Shown piece after piece: positions 33,553-45,919 of a DNA stretch of 64,000 bases. A program made the translations under genes and the position numbers. Every line of letters starts with the position of its first letter. Within the stretch, counting starts at the first letter, position 1. The notes below the pieces were generated by a model. It saw only the letters and a list, made by a program, of their open reading frames with translations. It ran no database searches and had not been told where the DNA came from. The DNA is from Blumeriella jaapii (lineage: Eukaryota; Ascomycota; Leotiomycetes; Helotiales; Drepanopezizaceae), in the NCBI GenBank assembly GCA_009599575.1, contig VWND01000073.1, positions 310,001-374,000 of the forward strand, written 5' to 3'.

Positions 33553-36000
33553 GGCTATCAAACGCCGGGCCGCGGCTGGATGGACGAGGTCAGGTTGAAT
33601 CGGACTGGGAGACAATGTGCTTCGAACGTCGTTTGCTTAGTTCGGCATTCGCTGACTGGCCGGAATGCGCTTTGCGCAACCGAATCGTGTGTATCTGCCG
33701 ATGGAAAGCAACCGGTCGCGTGGAATTGGATGCTCTGTTCGGCGTGTCGAAGCCGATGAATGCGAATTGTTGAGGCAGCGCGATGGTGATGAAAGTTGTT
33801 TTGTTCTGGTGGCCAGCTGCGAGCTTCGAAGGGGATTCGGCCGCGGTCGTGCCAAGCACGCACTAGGCCCACGCCCACTTGCCAAGAGAACCACAAGATG
33901 AAGTCCAGCATTCAACGCGCGCTGACGGCCAGCAAGGAGCCAAATCGAAGGAAATCGGCTTGTGGTCTCGGCGGATCGATTTCTGCTCCGGGAACTTGCT
34001 GAGGCTCTAGATCTCTCGGGACTATCTGCGCGACACCGTTTTTCCGCGTCGTGAGTCCTCGAAGAGCCATGTGATGGCACGAGAACCAAGGTCAGAAAGA
34101 GTACGATTTTCAGACGATGCTCTCCCTACGTCTTTTAATACAGATGAGGCTCAAAATAAGCTTATCTATTTATAGGAGGTTCCTGAACTAAAGTAGCTCA
34201 GTTGGCAGCTGTGGGGAGAAACGTGATCGAGTTCCTCTCTGCAAAGGTGAATTATACGTGCCTTATATAGATGTTCGGGTGTAGTAGGGACCTGGTTGTG
34301 TTTCTTAAGACGTTCCTGACAAGTATGTCTGGATTCTTGTGGCCGGCCGGCTTTGCTGTTAACGCTTTGCCCTACGTCCGATATACGTGCCTGCGTTGTG
34401 TAGCTCACTGCTCGTGCCACAGTGTCATGGACAAAAAGTGGTGTTCTCGTACCGTCGAAATTCACAGTGCCACCCGAGAAGCATCTCGTTGTAATTGCTG
34501 TTCCTCATATTCCGCACTTTTCAGAGGCATCTGTCGGTGTTCATAAAGTACCTACTGTAGCTGTCTGTGCTAGTTCACGTGACACTGTGCGTAAGCCCCC
34601 CGATCTTCCAGGACCCCTTCACGTGCCGTCCACTCGAACTGTACAGAGCACCTTCCGACCTTGGAAAGCTATGCAGTTTTTGCTGGAGATCCGTCTACTA
34701 CTCCTCAACCCGCAATAAGGCGACGAGTGTTGTCTTTCTTGGCCTTAAAGTCACGTCAGAGGACTACAAAACGGATGTGCTGGGGTTGAAGTTTGGCTCA
34801 TCGCCTTCAGGAGCTTCAGGAGTAGGGGTGCCGCGCACTTACCAAAACATTGCGCGATCAATAATTATACTATGATACTGTTGTACTTTGGGTTCGTCAA
34901 CTTCTACAGATGACTTAATACGAAACCGGGAGTAGTTTTTTCAATGGAACCCTTCAGATGATCTCCCTAGTTGACAAAAAACACGTGTTTCGAAGAGGAA
35001 GCGTTGTAAAACTACATAAAGTCAACGATGCGAGGTGAAAATAGCGTATCGACTTCGCTACACAGTCGACAAAATCTTACTCAGTTTGCTTTCTTTCATG
35101 AGAAGCCAAGTAACATACGCTTTGGACTGAAAGGATTCGGTTCCAAAGAAGCCAACTGATTCTTTTCCTAAGCTCGAAGCCGAGCAAAAGCAAGGACTTA
35201 TCGATTACGTATGGTTTTCCATAGCTACGCGTCGAATGATTTAAAAACATACTCGTCTCAAAGTTTCGCCATTGGAAGTGCGGTCTTGAAGCTAATGAAA
35301 ACGCGTTGGAAGAAAAAAGGCTTCGGTGCACGATCTGCAACTTGACAACCATCGATACCTGAGAAAATAGAAAACTTGGATTGAAGTTTGCTTGAGAGCA
35401 CGAAGTTTCGACTTTTCACTAAAATAATACAATTCTTTGCTTTGACGAAACTTGGACTCAAAACAATCGCCACCAATAAACGAGGGTTTTTTTCCACGCC
35501 CATTGACGAATAGCATAAAGATTTTGCCGAAGAAGAGATACCGCGGAAGAAAAGATAGAGGTTATAGAGTTGTTCTTACGGCTATTCTGATAAGTTTTCC
35601 AAGAAAAAGGTTAAGAAACGATACACTGTAAGACGTATTACCAGCGAAAAGTACTTGTCGTTGCGCAGTTTCTTGCTGATAACGGTGGCTTGAAAAGTGA
35701 ATTACGAAAACGTTTATGCAAAATGAAACTCTCGACTACGCTGCAAAAAAAACCACACTTCTAATACCGAAGCCTTAAGCATTCTTCGATTCAAATTGTC
35801 ATCTGATTCATCGGATGTCAACTTTATCCAAACGGTATGAAAGTGTAGAAAGAAGCACTTCGAAGACAAATACGGCGGGGGCGTTTGTAAGTGACGTAAC
35901 GAGCAAAAGAAGCAAGTTGCAAAAGCTTAGGATGATGTAATAACCTTGATTTTATTGGCTAAGTTGGTTACATCGATGCTACGGCGCAGAAATCAGGAAT
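33553..36000. other. Intergenic, AT-rich, no gene
   Basis: 33553-34100 is the upstream flank of the AAA-bromodomain gene. 34100-36000 is markedly AT-rich, with only short ORFs and no recognisable domain. It could be old decayed transposon sequence, but no retained motif supports that. Confidence 0.55.
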
Positions 36001-36379
36001 TGCCATAAAAGGAAGGTTTCCTAAGTTTTCAGTACATATAAAAGTTTGCCATGAAAGGAAGGTCTACTAAGTTTTAAGTATAAATAAAAGTTTGCTATGA
36101 AAGGAAGATTTACTAAGTTGTAAGTAAATATAAAAGTTTGCTATGAAAGGAAGATTTACTAAGTTGTAAGTAAATATAAAAGTTTGTCATAAAAGGAAGG
36201 TTTACTAAGTTTTAAGATTGTATAAAAGTATGTATAAAAGTTTGCCATAAAAGGAAGGTGTACTATGTTTTAAGTATATATAAAAGTTTGCCATGAAAGG
36301 AAGGTTTACTAAGTTTTAAGTATATATAATAGTTTGTCACGAAAGGAAGGTTTACTAAGTTTTAAGTATATATAATAGT
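36001..36379. repeat. 46-bp minisatellite, 8 copies
   Basis: Eight head-to-tail units with consensus TTTGCCATGAAAGGAAGG, TTTACTAAGTTTTAAG and TATATATAAAAG. The GGAAG core recurs at 36011, 36057, 36103, 36149, 36195, 36253, 36299 and 36345: every interval is 46 bp except one of 58 bp, which carries a 12-bp internal duplication. The array ends 264 bp before the start codon of the secreted GH43-like gene, so it lies in that gene's promoter region. Confidence 0.95.
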
Positions 36380-36642
36380 AACTTAAAAAAAGAGACTCCA
36401 TTTATGACCATTTTGCTGATGAATTCTGCCACTCGGAGGTTAAGATAAACTTAAACTCCGGCACCTCCGTAGGCCTCGCACAACTAGTATCTCTACGTGA
36501 TGAACTCCGTGTACTGTAGTACCGGGAGAAACGGTACCAGAAAATGGACTATAAATACGGACATCCCCTTCTTGTGTCCTCACTTAGATATCTCGAAAAG
36601 CATTGCTTCTTGTGTACAGACTTCACCTTGCACAGTCTAAGG

Positions 36643-38426
36643 ATGGCCAACTCATCGTTCTTGAGGATCTTTTACCTACTTAGCTACATCGTTTCCGTGG
36701 CACATAGTGTAGCCTCGGTACCTGCCACTTTTGATAACAGAATACAATATAGGTTCGATACAAACGGCAATGCCATAGAATTGACGAGTGAGTATTGGTA
36801 GAGAATCCCATTTCCTCTCTTGAGGTCCTCTAAGGCCGGAGATGTGTGACCTATTCGAGTTCCTTCATCCCTCCTTATTTCGCCTTTGGATCTCTGTACT
36901 AATTCTATCCTTCTCTCAAAGGCGACAAAATCGATTTTCTTGGTGGGGCCTACGTGTGGTACGGTCTAACACTAGGTTGCGGTGAAGCGTTTTGTGGAAT
37001 TGCATCATACTCGTCAGCAGATCTCCAAGCCTGGCATTACAATGGCCTTCTCTTCGAAGTCAATACCCCAGAGATCAAAACGCTCTGCTTTGGCGAACTA
37101 TCAGGAAATTGTGGACGACCTCACATCATCTACAGCGCTTCCAGCAACGAGTACATCCTCTGGGTCAATGCAAAAGCTCCCGGTTATGCCATTTTCACCA
37201 GCAGCAGTCCCATCGGAGGCTTCGTCGAAAGTCCGGATCGAGCTTTAGTAGGCTACCAACCTGCGGGCCCTTTCATGGCGGGTGATCTTACGGTCCAGGT
37301 CATCAATGGCACAGGGTACATTGTGTATTCCCTTCTGGACTTTACGACTTTAGGCGCATCTATTTGGCCACCTTTCAACCAGAGTCTGTATGTCCAAGAA
37401 CTTACTCCGGACATGCGCAACACCACCGGTACTGCCCACCAGGTACTTTATAATAGTGACCTAGTCGATTACCAGGCAGAATCTCCGGATATCTTCAAAC
37501 GTGGCGACTACTTTTACATTACCGCATCGAATACATGTGGTTATTGTACTTGGACCCTCCTCATCGTCTACCGCTCCAAATCCCTGGCCGGCCCCTGGCA
37601 ACGCCAGATCCTAAGCGGAGACACATGCGGTGGCCAGACCGGCGGCGTTCTTACACTTCCCTCCCCTTCCGATGATCAGGCAGCATATCTCCACATCGCC
37701 GACATGATGCGTATCGCACCTCTCGCAGGGACCCAAAAGGCAGCTCACGGCCACCAACTCCAAATCCTGCATTTCAACACAGACGGGTCTCTCGAAAACC
37801 TCAACTGCTCGCTATCAAAATCCGTGACGGTGTCCATCATACCTGGGAATAGCGTCCCAGCCGCCACTACAGGCCGAGCAATATCCGCCACAGATGGCTC
37901 AGGAGAAGCAGCTTCTTACACTGGCTCATGTGACCTTCCCGCTTACCAGTTATATCAGACATGGAAATCTTCCAAATCCGGTACTTTGGACGAAGTTGGC
38001 ATCAACATCGCCGGCCAAGCACCAACCGGCAATCTGAGTTTGACCATCTTCCGATACGACAATGACACCAATTTCTTTACCCCGTTCTACGTATGGGAGA
38101 CGCTGGCCACGTTCGAGCTGGCTCCGAGCAACGTCACGCAGGGCTTCAAAGTTGTGCGCGTGCCGGTCGGGAAGACCGTTGCAAAGGGCGACCACTTAGG
38201 CATAGCCCTCCTATCAAACAGCATAACGCCTTTTTGCACACTCAACAAGGAAGCCAGTAGTAGGAATACCATTACAGAGTCTGTGAGGGAAGTGAAGGGT
38301 AATGAAAATGGGCATACGCTGTTCGCAATTGGGGCAAATCATGTGAGTCTAAGGGGCGAAGATGGGACGACTCCGCCGATACAGACCTTCGACCATGAGA
38401 TCAAGTGGTATGCAACTGTCATGTAA
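36643..38426 (+). CDS. Secreted GH43-like beta-propeller glycosidase
   Basis: A 549-residue secreted protein from two exons (36643-36787, 36922-38426; intron 134 nt). Signal peptide MANSSFLRIFYLLSYIVSVA, cleavage around residue 22-28. After the intron it reads FLGGAYVWYGLTLGCGEAF, then SSADLQAWHYNGLLF, CGRPHIIYSASSNEYILWVN, SPIGGFV, SPDIFKRGDYFYITAS and TGGVLTLP. These are the blade motifs of five-bladed GH43/GH43_24-like propellers, whose known members cleave arabinose, xylose or beta-1,3-galactan linkages in plant polymers. Residues about 310-549 form a C-terminal beta-rich domain without a clear family. Cys-rich loops (GCGEAFCG, CGYCTW, DTCGG) suggest disulphides. Substrate and catalytic residues cannot be fixed from sequence alone. 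The start at 36643 opens the signal peptide; an upstream in-frame ATG at 36544 would bury it. Confidence 0.82.
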
Positions 38427-39033
38427 AAGTGTATGAAAACATTCAATTCTATGTTTCTTACGGCATATCTTGTGCTGTGAAAGGCGGCAGCAAAACATTG
38501 AACTTACTTCCAGGTTCCACTTACAATTGCCCACGAAAGGTTTGGTTAAGAATCCAAGTAATCAGAAAAAGGAGAACACAAGATAGGTACCTAATGTTCT
38601 TTCCCTAATATCGGCACCTCCTTCTAATGTAATCGTCCCAAGAAATTTGATATCCCAAGGTATTCATAAGCCATTTTGAACAAGAAATGTCAAGGCTTAA
38701 TGAGCATGTAGTGATCACATGACTTTTCTGCGACGTCTAACTGTAATGCATCTCTCTCCAAGGCCCCACCCCACATTCGAAGTAACGTTCACCTACGAGT
38801 TGTCCCGAAACAACATCGTTTCCGCAGCTTAAAACATCGTCAGCGTATCTTGTTTTCCCTCATGGACTTCGCCGATTGTAAGAAAACAACCTGAGACCCT
38901 CATGGGACGGTAGAAGAGAACTCGCCACTCTGTTATCTCTTACACGCCATCATCACTCCCAGCATGTCTATATACAGGATCCCCGGAGGGGAGACGTACT
39001 ACACCATTCCTCGTGCTTTCAGTGAGGCCAAAG
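38427..39033. other. Intergenic, ABC transporter 5' flank
   Basis: No gene seen. Probably the terminator region of the GH43-like gene and the promoter of the ABCC gene. Confidence 0.5.
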
Positions 39034-42000
39034 ATGAAGGCAGATTTCTCGCTTGTGGAAGGATCTGGGTTCGTGGCTCAACCCCCCCCCCCCCCCCTTT
39101 TGTACACCGCAATACGTGCATCAATAGTTGACTTACTCTTCAGGATCCAACAAATGCGAGGTTCACGGCCTGTGCAATCCCGTACATCGCAGCTATTCCA
39201 GCAGTGATAGCAGTTCTCGTCCTGCTCGGCCTCATCGTCCAGCTCCTTCCCCTCAGTCGTCTACGTCCAAGGTGGATCCGGAGTTCGCTCAAGAGCCAGA
39301 ACTGAAATCTCAGCGAGTCGACTTCCACCGGAAACGGTACCTGGGATGGAAAACCATCGTTCTATTCGTGGTCTCCTGTGCTGGGCTGGGATTCCAGACG
39401 TGGAGCGTTTTCCGTCAAGAGTTTCGACTTTTGATGGTTTATCCTGCAGCGGCATGGGCCGTGGCATGTCTCCTGATTGCCGTGTACAGACCTGCGAAGA
39501 GTCCAAAGGCACTACTGGTGCTATATGGTTGCTTAGCTGCCTCACAGATCATCGTGCTCGTTGATGATGCTTCTCAATTGGAGCCTCACGATGTTCCGGT
39601 CATTATTTCCATCATTTCAGCATTCACAGCAGTAATCGTCATCCTACTGATGCCTCTTCGTCATCCTCTTCGTGATAGCTCGGACATAAGTGCTCCTTTT
39701 TCAGAGCCTGCTTTCGAGATGCGGAGTCCAGAAGACAATCTTTCTTTGTGGCAGTTTATGAGCGTCTCCTGGATGGCACCCCTTATCAAGATGGGCAACA
39801 AAAGACGGTTAAATGACGAGGATGTATGGAGTCTAGGATACGAATTCAAGCACCGAATGTTGCATGATGAGTTTAGGGATTTGCAGGGGTCTGTTTTGAG
39901 CAAGCTGATCCAAGCGAATGGATTAGACCTTTTCATCATTTCCACACTGAGTATTATAGAGCTCGTGGCTAGTACGTTGAATCTGCTTCTCCGACCCAAC
40001 CAGGTTTGTTGATCGTCTTTATAGATTTCTCAGCCCCAGTGCTCCTGCAGAAGATACTGCAGAGCATGGAAGATCATGGTGCTTCCAACCGAGCGGCATT
40101 AAACTACGCATTAATATCTCTGGTTGTAAGATTGGTCTCAAGCCAGTCTGGTGTCTTTTCGCTGTGGTATGGGCGACGTGCATACGAACGGTCGCGAGGA
40201 GAATTAATCACCATGCTATATGAGAAGACACTCTTGAGAAAAGTGGTCAGCGTCAGCAGCAGTGCGAAAACCATTATTGAGGTGGATCCGGACAATGTTT
40301 TGAATGGTGTATCAAAGCGCACGAGTCGTTCGGCGTTCGGAAGACTGATGGGTGTCATCACAAAACCGTACCATTGGATTTGTGGCGCGTCTACGAAGAA
40401 CAAAGATAGTCCTAAGGACATGGCATCGATGGGCAAGATTATGAATCTTATGAGGTAATCCGTGGGTCTCTGAATCCTACTACGAGCTAACGATTCATAG
40501 GTTTGATGCATACGAAGTCGCTCAAAGGTAGGGCACCCATTCCACCAAGTTTGAAAATATTGCCTAACATCGTTCTGTAGATTTTGGGAATTTTCGTCGC
40601 TCGTCTCTCAACCTCTTGGCCTAGTATTCGCTGTCATTCTAATTTGGAGAATACTTGGCTGGCCCTGCCTGATTGGGGTTACTGCGGTCCTGTTCGCTCA
40701 AGTAATCAACGCTTTTATCGCCAAAGCAGTCCTCTATTTTGAAAGGGAAAGGAGGGTAGCGACAGATACCAAACTCCACAAGATCTCCCAGCTTGTTGAT
40801 GCGATCCGTCATCTACGTTATTATGGGTGGCAGGACGTTTGGCTTGCCAGGATTATGGAAGCAAGACAACATGAGTTGAAACTTCGTGTTATCACTGCTC
40901 TGTGGCGAGTCACAATTTCGTTTACGAACGAGTTTGCCAGTGGCCTCTTTCCGGTAATGGCCTTTTGGGCCTATACGGTTCTTACAGGAAAGTCGTTGAG
41001 AGTCGATATTGCTTTTCCAGCTCTGCAACTTTTCAGCATGCTCGAGTCCAGTCTAAGAGAGCTTCCAAATCTCATCACTGTGCTTTTGAATGCTAGGGTT
41101 TCCATGAAACGCTTAGAGGAGTTCATGAATGAGCCGGACAAAGAGGATGCGACTTTTACCCCAAGCACAAAGATCGAGATGAAGCACGCATCTTTTGCAT
41201 GGCCAGGAGCGACAGAGCCAGTTCTGTGCGACATCAACTTGTCCTTTTCATCGGGACTGACCATCATCTGCGGAGAAGTTGGGGCAGGGAAAACAGCATT
41301 GCTCCAAGCTCTACTTGGCGAACTTGATCAACTAGACGGAGAATATCATCGAACAAATGAAATGGTTGGTTACTGTGGACAGACACCTTGGCTGCAGAGC
41401 ATGAGCATCAGAGAGAACATTCTCTTCTCGGCACCCTACGAAGAAGCTCGCTACAAACAAGTCTTGGAAGCATGCGCTCTGATTCCAGACATGGCCAGCT
41501 TCAAGCATGGAGACCTGTCTATGATCGGAGAAAATGGAGTTGGCTTGTCGGGAGGACAAAAAGCTCGCGTGTCTCTGGCAAGAGCTGTATATTCCAGAGC
41601 CAATATTTTGCTTCTAGACGACCCACTCTCGGCACTCGATCAGCAAACTGCTGATTACATTGTTCGAAAGTGCTTGGCTGGAGCGCTAGTGAAAGATCGC
41701 ACAACCATATTGGTCACCCATCGAACAGAGCTGTGTATGGGAATGGCAGCACAAGCTATCCAAATTTCTGACGGGCGCGCGGTGGTCCTGGACCCGAAGA
41801 CCATCCCGCTCGCAGAATTACATCGTGTGAAATCGTCCGACTCGGCGAACGAGGACCAGGGCAACGAGGACCAGGGCAACGAGGAGCAAAACAAAGCTGC
41901 CGTACCGGATCAATTTCTCGAAGAGGAGTATCGAGCTGATGGGGGTGTGCAAGCATCTGTGTACTGGGAGTACATCAAAGCCGGAAAACTCAAATGGTGG

Positions 42001-43635
42001 TTCGTCCTCATTTGTCTTCTGGTGGTAGGCCGAGTCGTCGAGGTCGGCAAGACCTGGTTCCTGAAGCAGTGGGGTGAAGCATATGGTGATCCGGTTCAGG
42101 AATCGTCCGGTGGACCATTCGCCGACTTGCCGTCTCCAGAGACGGACATCAAACCATGGCTGGTAGGATTCTTCATTATCGCAGTGGCTCAATCTGTTGC
42201 CTATGCGATCACGAACGGGTTCATGATCGTGATCATCTACAAAGCAGGGAAGGATCTATTTGAGAGAGTCATGACGAGCGTTACACACGCGACTTTCCGA
42301 TTTTACGATACTACTCCGGTTGGAAGGCTGATGAATCGTCTCACATCCGACATCAACACTGTTGACGGCAACATCAGTGCTCAGTTCCAATACGCCGCTC
42401 TATTATCTATTTCTTGGGTGTCCTCGATTGTCGTGATTGGATCAGTCACTCCGATATTCCTGATCTTTGCCCTGGCTCTCACGATTGCCTTCGTGATCAT
42501 CTTCAGGCATTTTCTCCCAACATCCCAAAGCCTGCGTCGCTTGGAAATGGTTTCGTTGACTCCTCTCATTTCCAATTTCGGAGCTCTCACCGAGGGCCTG
42601 ACGACCATTCGCGCCTTCGCCGCGTCCTCTCGGTTCCAGGACCGAGTCATCATGGTCACGGACAACTTCCAGAAGATGGATCACTTCTATTGGAGTCTCC
42701 AAGCCTGGCTGATGTATCGTTTCGATACCCTGTCCGCCGGTTCGACGTTTATCCTCACAGTTCTCGCACTCTACACCGGTGTCTCAGCCGGACTGACGGC
42801 CTTCGTCCTTACCGCAGCAGCGACCTTTGTCCGCTCGACCCATGCCCTCTGCAGGCAATACGGTCAATTGCAGATGGACTTCGTCTCCGTCGAGCGTGTC
42901 GTCGAGCTCCTCCATCTCGAACAGGAAGCTCCCGGCCAAACCGCGCCACCCGCATCCTGGCCTCTATACGGCAGCGACATCGTGTTTGAAGATGTCACGA
43001 TCCAATACGCACCTCATCTCGAGCCAGCTCTCTCCAACATCTCACTCACCATCAAAGGTGGCAGCACCACGGCCCTGATTGGCAGAACCGGTTCGGGGAA
43101 AAGCACCCTCGCACTCGCACTGCTTGCCACGAACCTCCCCGTCACGGGCCGGATCCTGATCGACGGCATCGACATCTCGACCGTCAACCTCCAAGCCCTC
43201 CGCCAGCGCGTCACCTTCCTCGCGCAAGAGCCGGTCCTCTTCCCCGGCACGATGCGGCAGAATCTCGACCCCTTGGAAGAATACAGCGACACGGAGTGCT
43301 CGACCGTGCTCTCCAAGATCGCAGCGCGTCACGACTGGACGCTCGACACGCACATCGACACGGGGGGCAGGAATCTGTCGCAGGGGCAGAGACAGCTTGT
43401 TGGGCTGGCGAGAGCACTGCTGCGACGCAGCCCGATCGTGGTGATGGACGAGGCGACAGCGAGCGTTGATCGCGAGACGGCGATGCGCATCCAGCGGATC
43501 CTGAGGGAGGAGATGCAGGAGAGTACCGTGGTCACGATTGCGCACCGGGTCGAAGCGGTGAGCGACGCGAACTACTGTGTTGTGCTCGCCCAGGGGAGGG
43601 TTGTTGCAGAAGGGCCGGCGGGAGAGGTACTATAG
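39034..43635 (+). CDS. ABCC-type (MRP-like) ABC transporter
   Basis: Full-length ABC exporter with two membrane domains and two nucleotide-binding domains; family members move conjugates, drugs or metabolites across plasma or vacuolar membranes. Exons 39034-39101, 39144-39971, 40025-40454, 40501-40527 (27 nt) and 40581-43635; introns 42, 53, 46 and 53 nt. N-terminal helices include FTACAIPYIAAIPAVIAVLV and KTIVLFVVSCAGLG. NBD1: Walker A GEVGAGKTALL, signature LSGGQKARVSLARA, Walker B ILLLDDPLSALD. NBD2: Walker A GRTGSGKSTLALALL, signature LSQGQRQLVGLARAL, Walker B IVVMDEATASVD. The linker has a NEDQG repeat (41847-41890). Two one-base corrections are needed at the 5' end: the C16 run at 39082-39097 should be one longer to reach the first intron in phase, and one base is missing near 39270-39310. 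With both, exon lengths sum to 1,470 codons. The start at 39034 is tentative. Confidence 0.88.
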
Positions 43636-45919
43636 GAGGGGGGATAGGGGGGGAGGGGGGGGGGATTGTACAGTACATGCGATCTCGATAGAAGAAGAAT
43701 AGACGAATAGATCTGCTGTACTGCAAAGCTGATGGCGATCTGTGAGAGGACGATTGCGCTGGCTCTACACAGTACAATACAGTCAGTCAGTTACTGGACT
43801 TGCTACAGTACCGTACATACATACGTACCTGATGATTCACATTCATGAATCATAATAAGGACAGCTCGCTTAAGCACGGCACGTGAGTGTATATTCGCTG
43901 GGAAAGGCGAGGAGGCGTCGAGGAGACACCGGGATCACTGTAGACGGGTCTTCTGGTACGGTTCACGTACCGTACAGTACATGCTGCTGTAATGACGGGA
44001 AAGACTCGTGGATGTTGTCGCAAGTCACAGATTATGTGACGCTGTTTTTCGAGACATTCTGGCAGGTGACGTGCAGATAGCGGGTCTATTACTGCTACAG
44101 TATTGTACGTATGTATGTACTGTATGTGTATGTATGTATGTATGTATGTATGTGTATGTATGTACTGTATGTATGAACTGTATGTATGAACTGTATGTAT
44201 GTACTGAAAGAGCTCACTAGTCTAGTCTAGTCCTGTAATCCATGTACCTACTCCGTAGGCATTTAGCTATTGGTATTAGTACAGTAGTACAGTAGTACAG
44301 TACATTCCTACCATACAGACTGTAGTTATCTGACCAATTTAGTACTGTGTTCGCTCCACCACAGCATCCAGGACCCTGGAAGTCGAAACTCAAAAGACTC
44401 ACGTTCGCCACGAGCAGTCGGGACATACCCAGTACATACTGTACAGCACATACAGTACAGCACATACATACCTACAGTACTGTAGATAAGGAGCTCTGAA
44501 TTGGTTTCCATGCTGCCGATGAGAGCGGAACCGCCGCAGCGCACACGCAAAGGAGAACGAGAAGTGGCCGACGGTTCCGCCGCAAGCTCCCTGCCCGACC
44601 GTTTGTGCTCACGTTGCGGCTCAGCACGGCCGAGACGGCATTGGATCAGCAGATGCGACGACGACGATAGGGCGCTTGGAAAACTCACCGCCGAGAACGA
44701 CCTCATCGTACATGCTGTACGGTACATAAACAGATTGTATGTATTGTACTGTGTACTATACCCCTCCCCGCCGTCGAAGCGAGCAGCTGCACGGGGGTGG
44801 AGATGAGAATGAATGTACGACTCATAATACATGGCCTTTGCAGCATGGGTATTGAGCATGAGGCCGTGACTGATGTGACAGTCAATCCAAGCAGAAATGC
44901 CTGTACGGTATCGGTACTGAGTTTGTATGTATGTACAGTACAGTACAGTGCCGTGCCGTACCTTAAGCTTACCCACACTCGAACGTAGGTTTGCAAAGGC
45001 TGTACAGCACAGGATGGGGAAGCTCGTTCGTTCCCCTCCAGTTGGTGTTGGACTCGCGTGCTGTCTGTCCATCTCACCCATGACTTCCGGCTGCTCTCTC
45101 TCTCTTTGCCACTTGCTGTCTTTGTGGCTCTTGACGTCAGGATGGCAAGCTAGATTCAATTCTTCACTGACGACTACACGCGTCAGTATCGTTCAGAGTG
45201 AGAAAGTGTAAAGTAGGAGATACAGAATGACCAGTACTTATACAGTGCCCCAGTCCGCCTGCAGCTAGGTTTCCGCTATGCTGCAAGCAGCTTAAGTAGG
45301 TCTCGATTAGCTGGCTACTTAGCCAATGCTTGATTGACAAGCATTTTGACGTAGTCTCTCTCTCGCTCTCTCTCTCGCTCTCTTTCGCTCTCTCGCGCTC
45401 TCTCGCGTTCATTGAACAAGTGGAATTTGGCTTAGTCTAGCGGCTATCCCATCGATGGCACGGCAATGAACTTAGCGGAAGCTTTGTTAATTAAGCATGT
45501 CAGTACTTACAGTATCCATGGACTGTACTGTACGTGCATCCATGACGTCTTCAAAGGCTGCGATGCGGCAAGAGCCAGCCATCAGAGATCCTGCGGCGCG
45601 AGATCCATAAAGCGTTCCACTTCTCCGGCATCTCTGCACGTCAAAAGGCGCCTCGTTCCTCGAAGATCATTTCCATATCTTCTGCATCAAGTACCTTTCT
45701 GTCTCCCTTTTCTCATCCACCGAGCCCCCCCCGCCCCCCGACGGCGCCCAACTAGTGCGAGGATTCCTGGGCTCTCATTAGACACTACCCCCATGAACTC
45801 GGCCTAGCATCCATTCCAAAGCCAGGGAAATTTTTATCCATCCAGAGCGCTGTCCCTCTCACAAAAGCTCAACCTCACGCTCAAGCTCAACCTCAACCAC
45901 TCACCCATCCACCTCTCAC
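43636..45919. other. Intergenic with microsatellites and TACTGTAC clusters
   Basis: No gene supported. Contains the densest TACTGTAC/GTACAGTA clusters of the window (43660-43820, 43965-43985, 44270-44310, 44430-44480, 44700-44760, 44930-44960), TATG repeats (44105-44205) and a CTCTCTCGCTCTC tract (45355-45412). A 277-codon minus frame at 44326-45159 is an artefact of these repeats. Confidence 0.75.
45355..45412. repeat. CTCTCTCGCTCTC low-complexity tract
   Basis: CT dinucleotides interrupted by CG about every 8-14 bp. Confidence 0.9.

Noticed and set aside
32444..33598. Ser-rich plus-strand frames over the AAA gene
   Set aside because: Antisense of the acidic, Lys-rich disordered N-terminus of the Abo1/ATAD2 protein.
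34190..34265. tRNA-like stretch containing GTAGCTCAGTTGGCAG
   Set aside because: It resembles a tRNA A box, but no matching T-loop (GGTTCRANNC) or closed acceptor stem can be found within 60-90 bp.
34860..36000. Suspected decayed retrotransposon in AT-rich DNA
   Set aside because: No terminal repeats, reverse-transcriptase, integrase or transposase motif could be recognised in any frame.
36001..36379. Possible CRISPR-like array
   Set aside because: Units are contiguous copies without unique spacers, and the organism is a fungus; it is a minisatellite.
44326..45159. 277-codon open frame on the minus strand
   Set aside because: It runs through TACTGTAC clusters and TATG repeats, yielding YSTV and CTVC strings, with no domain and no codon-like composition.
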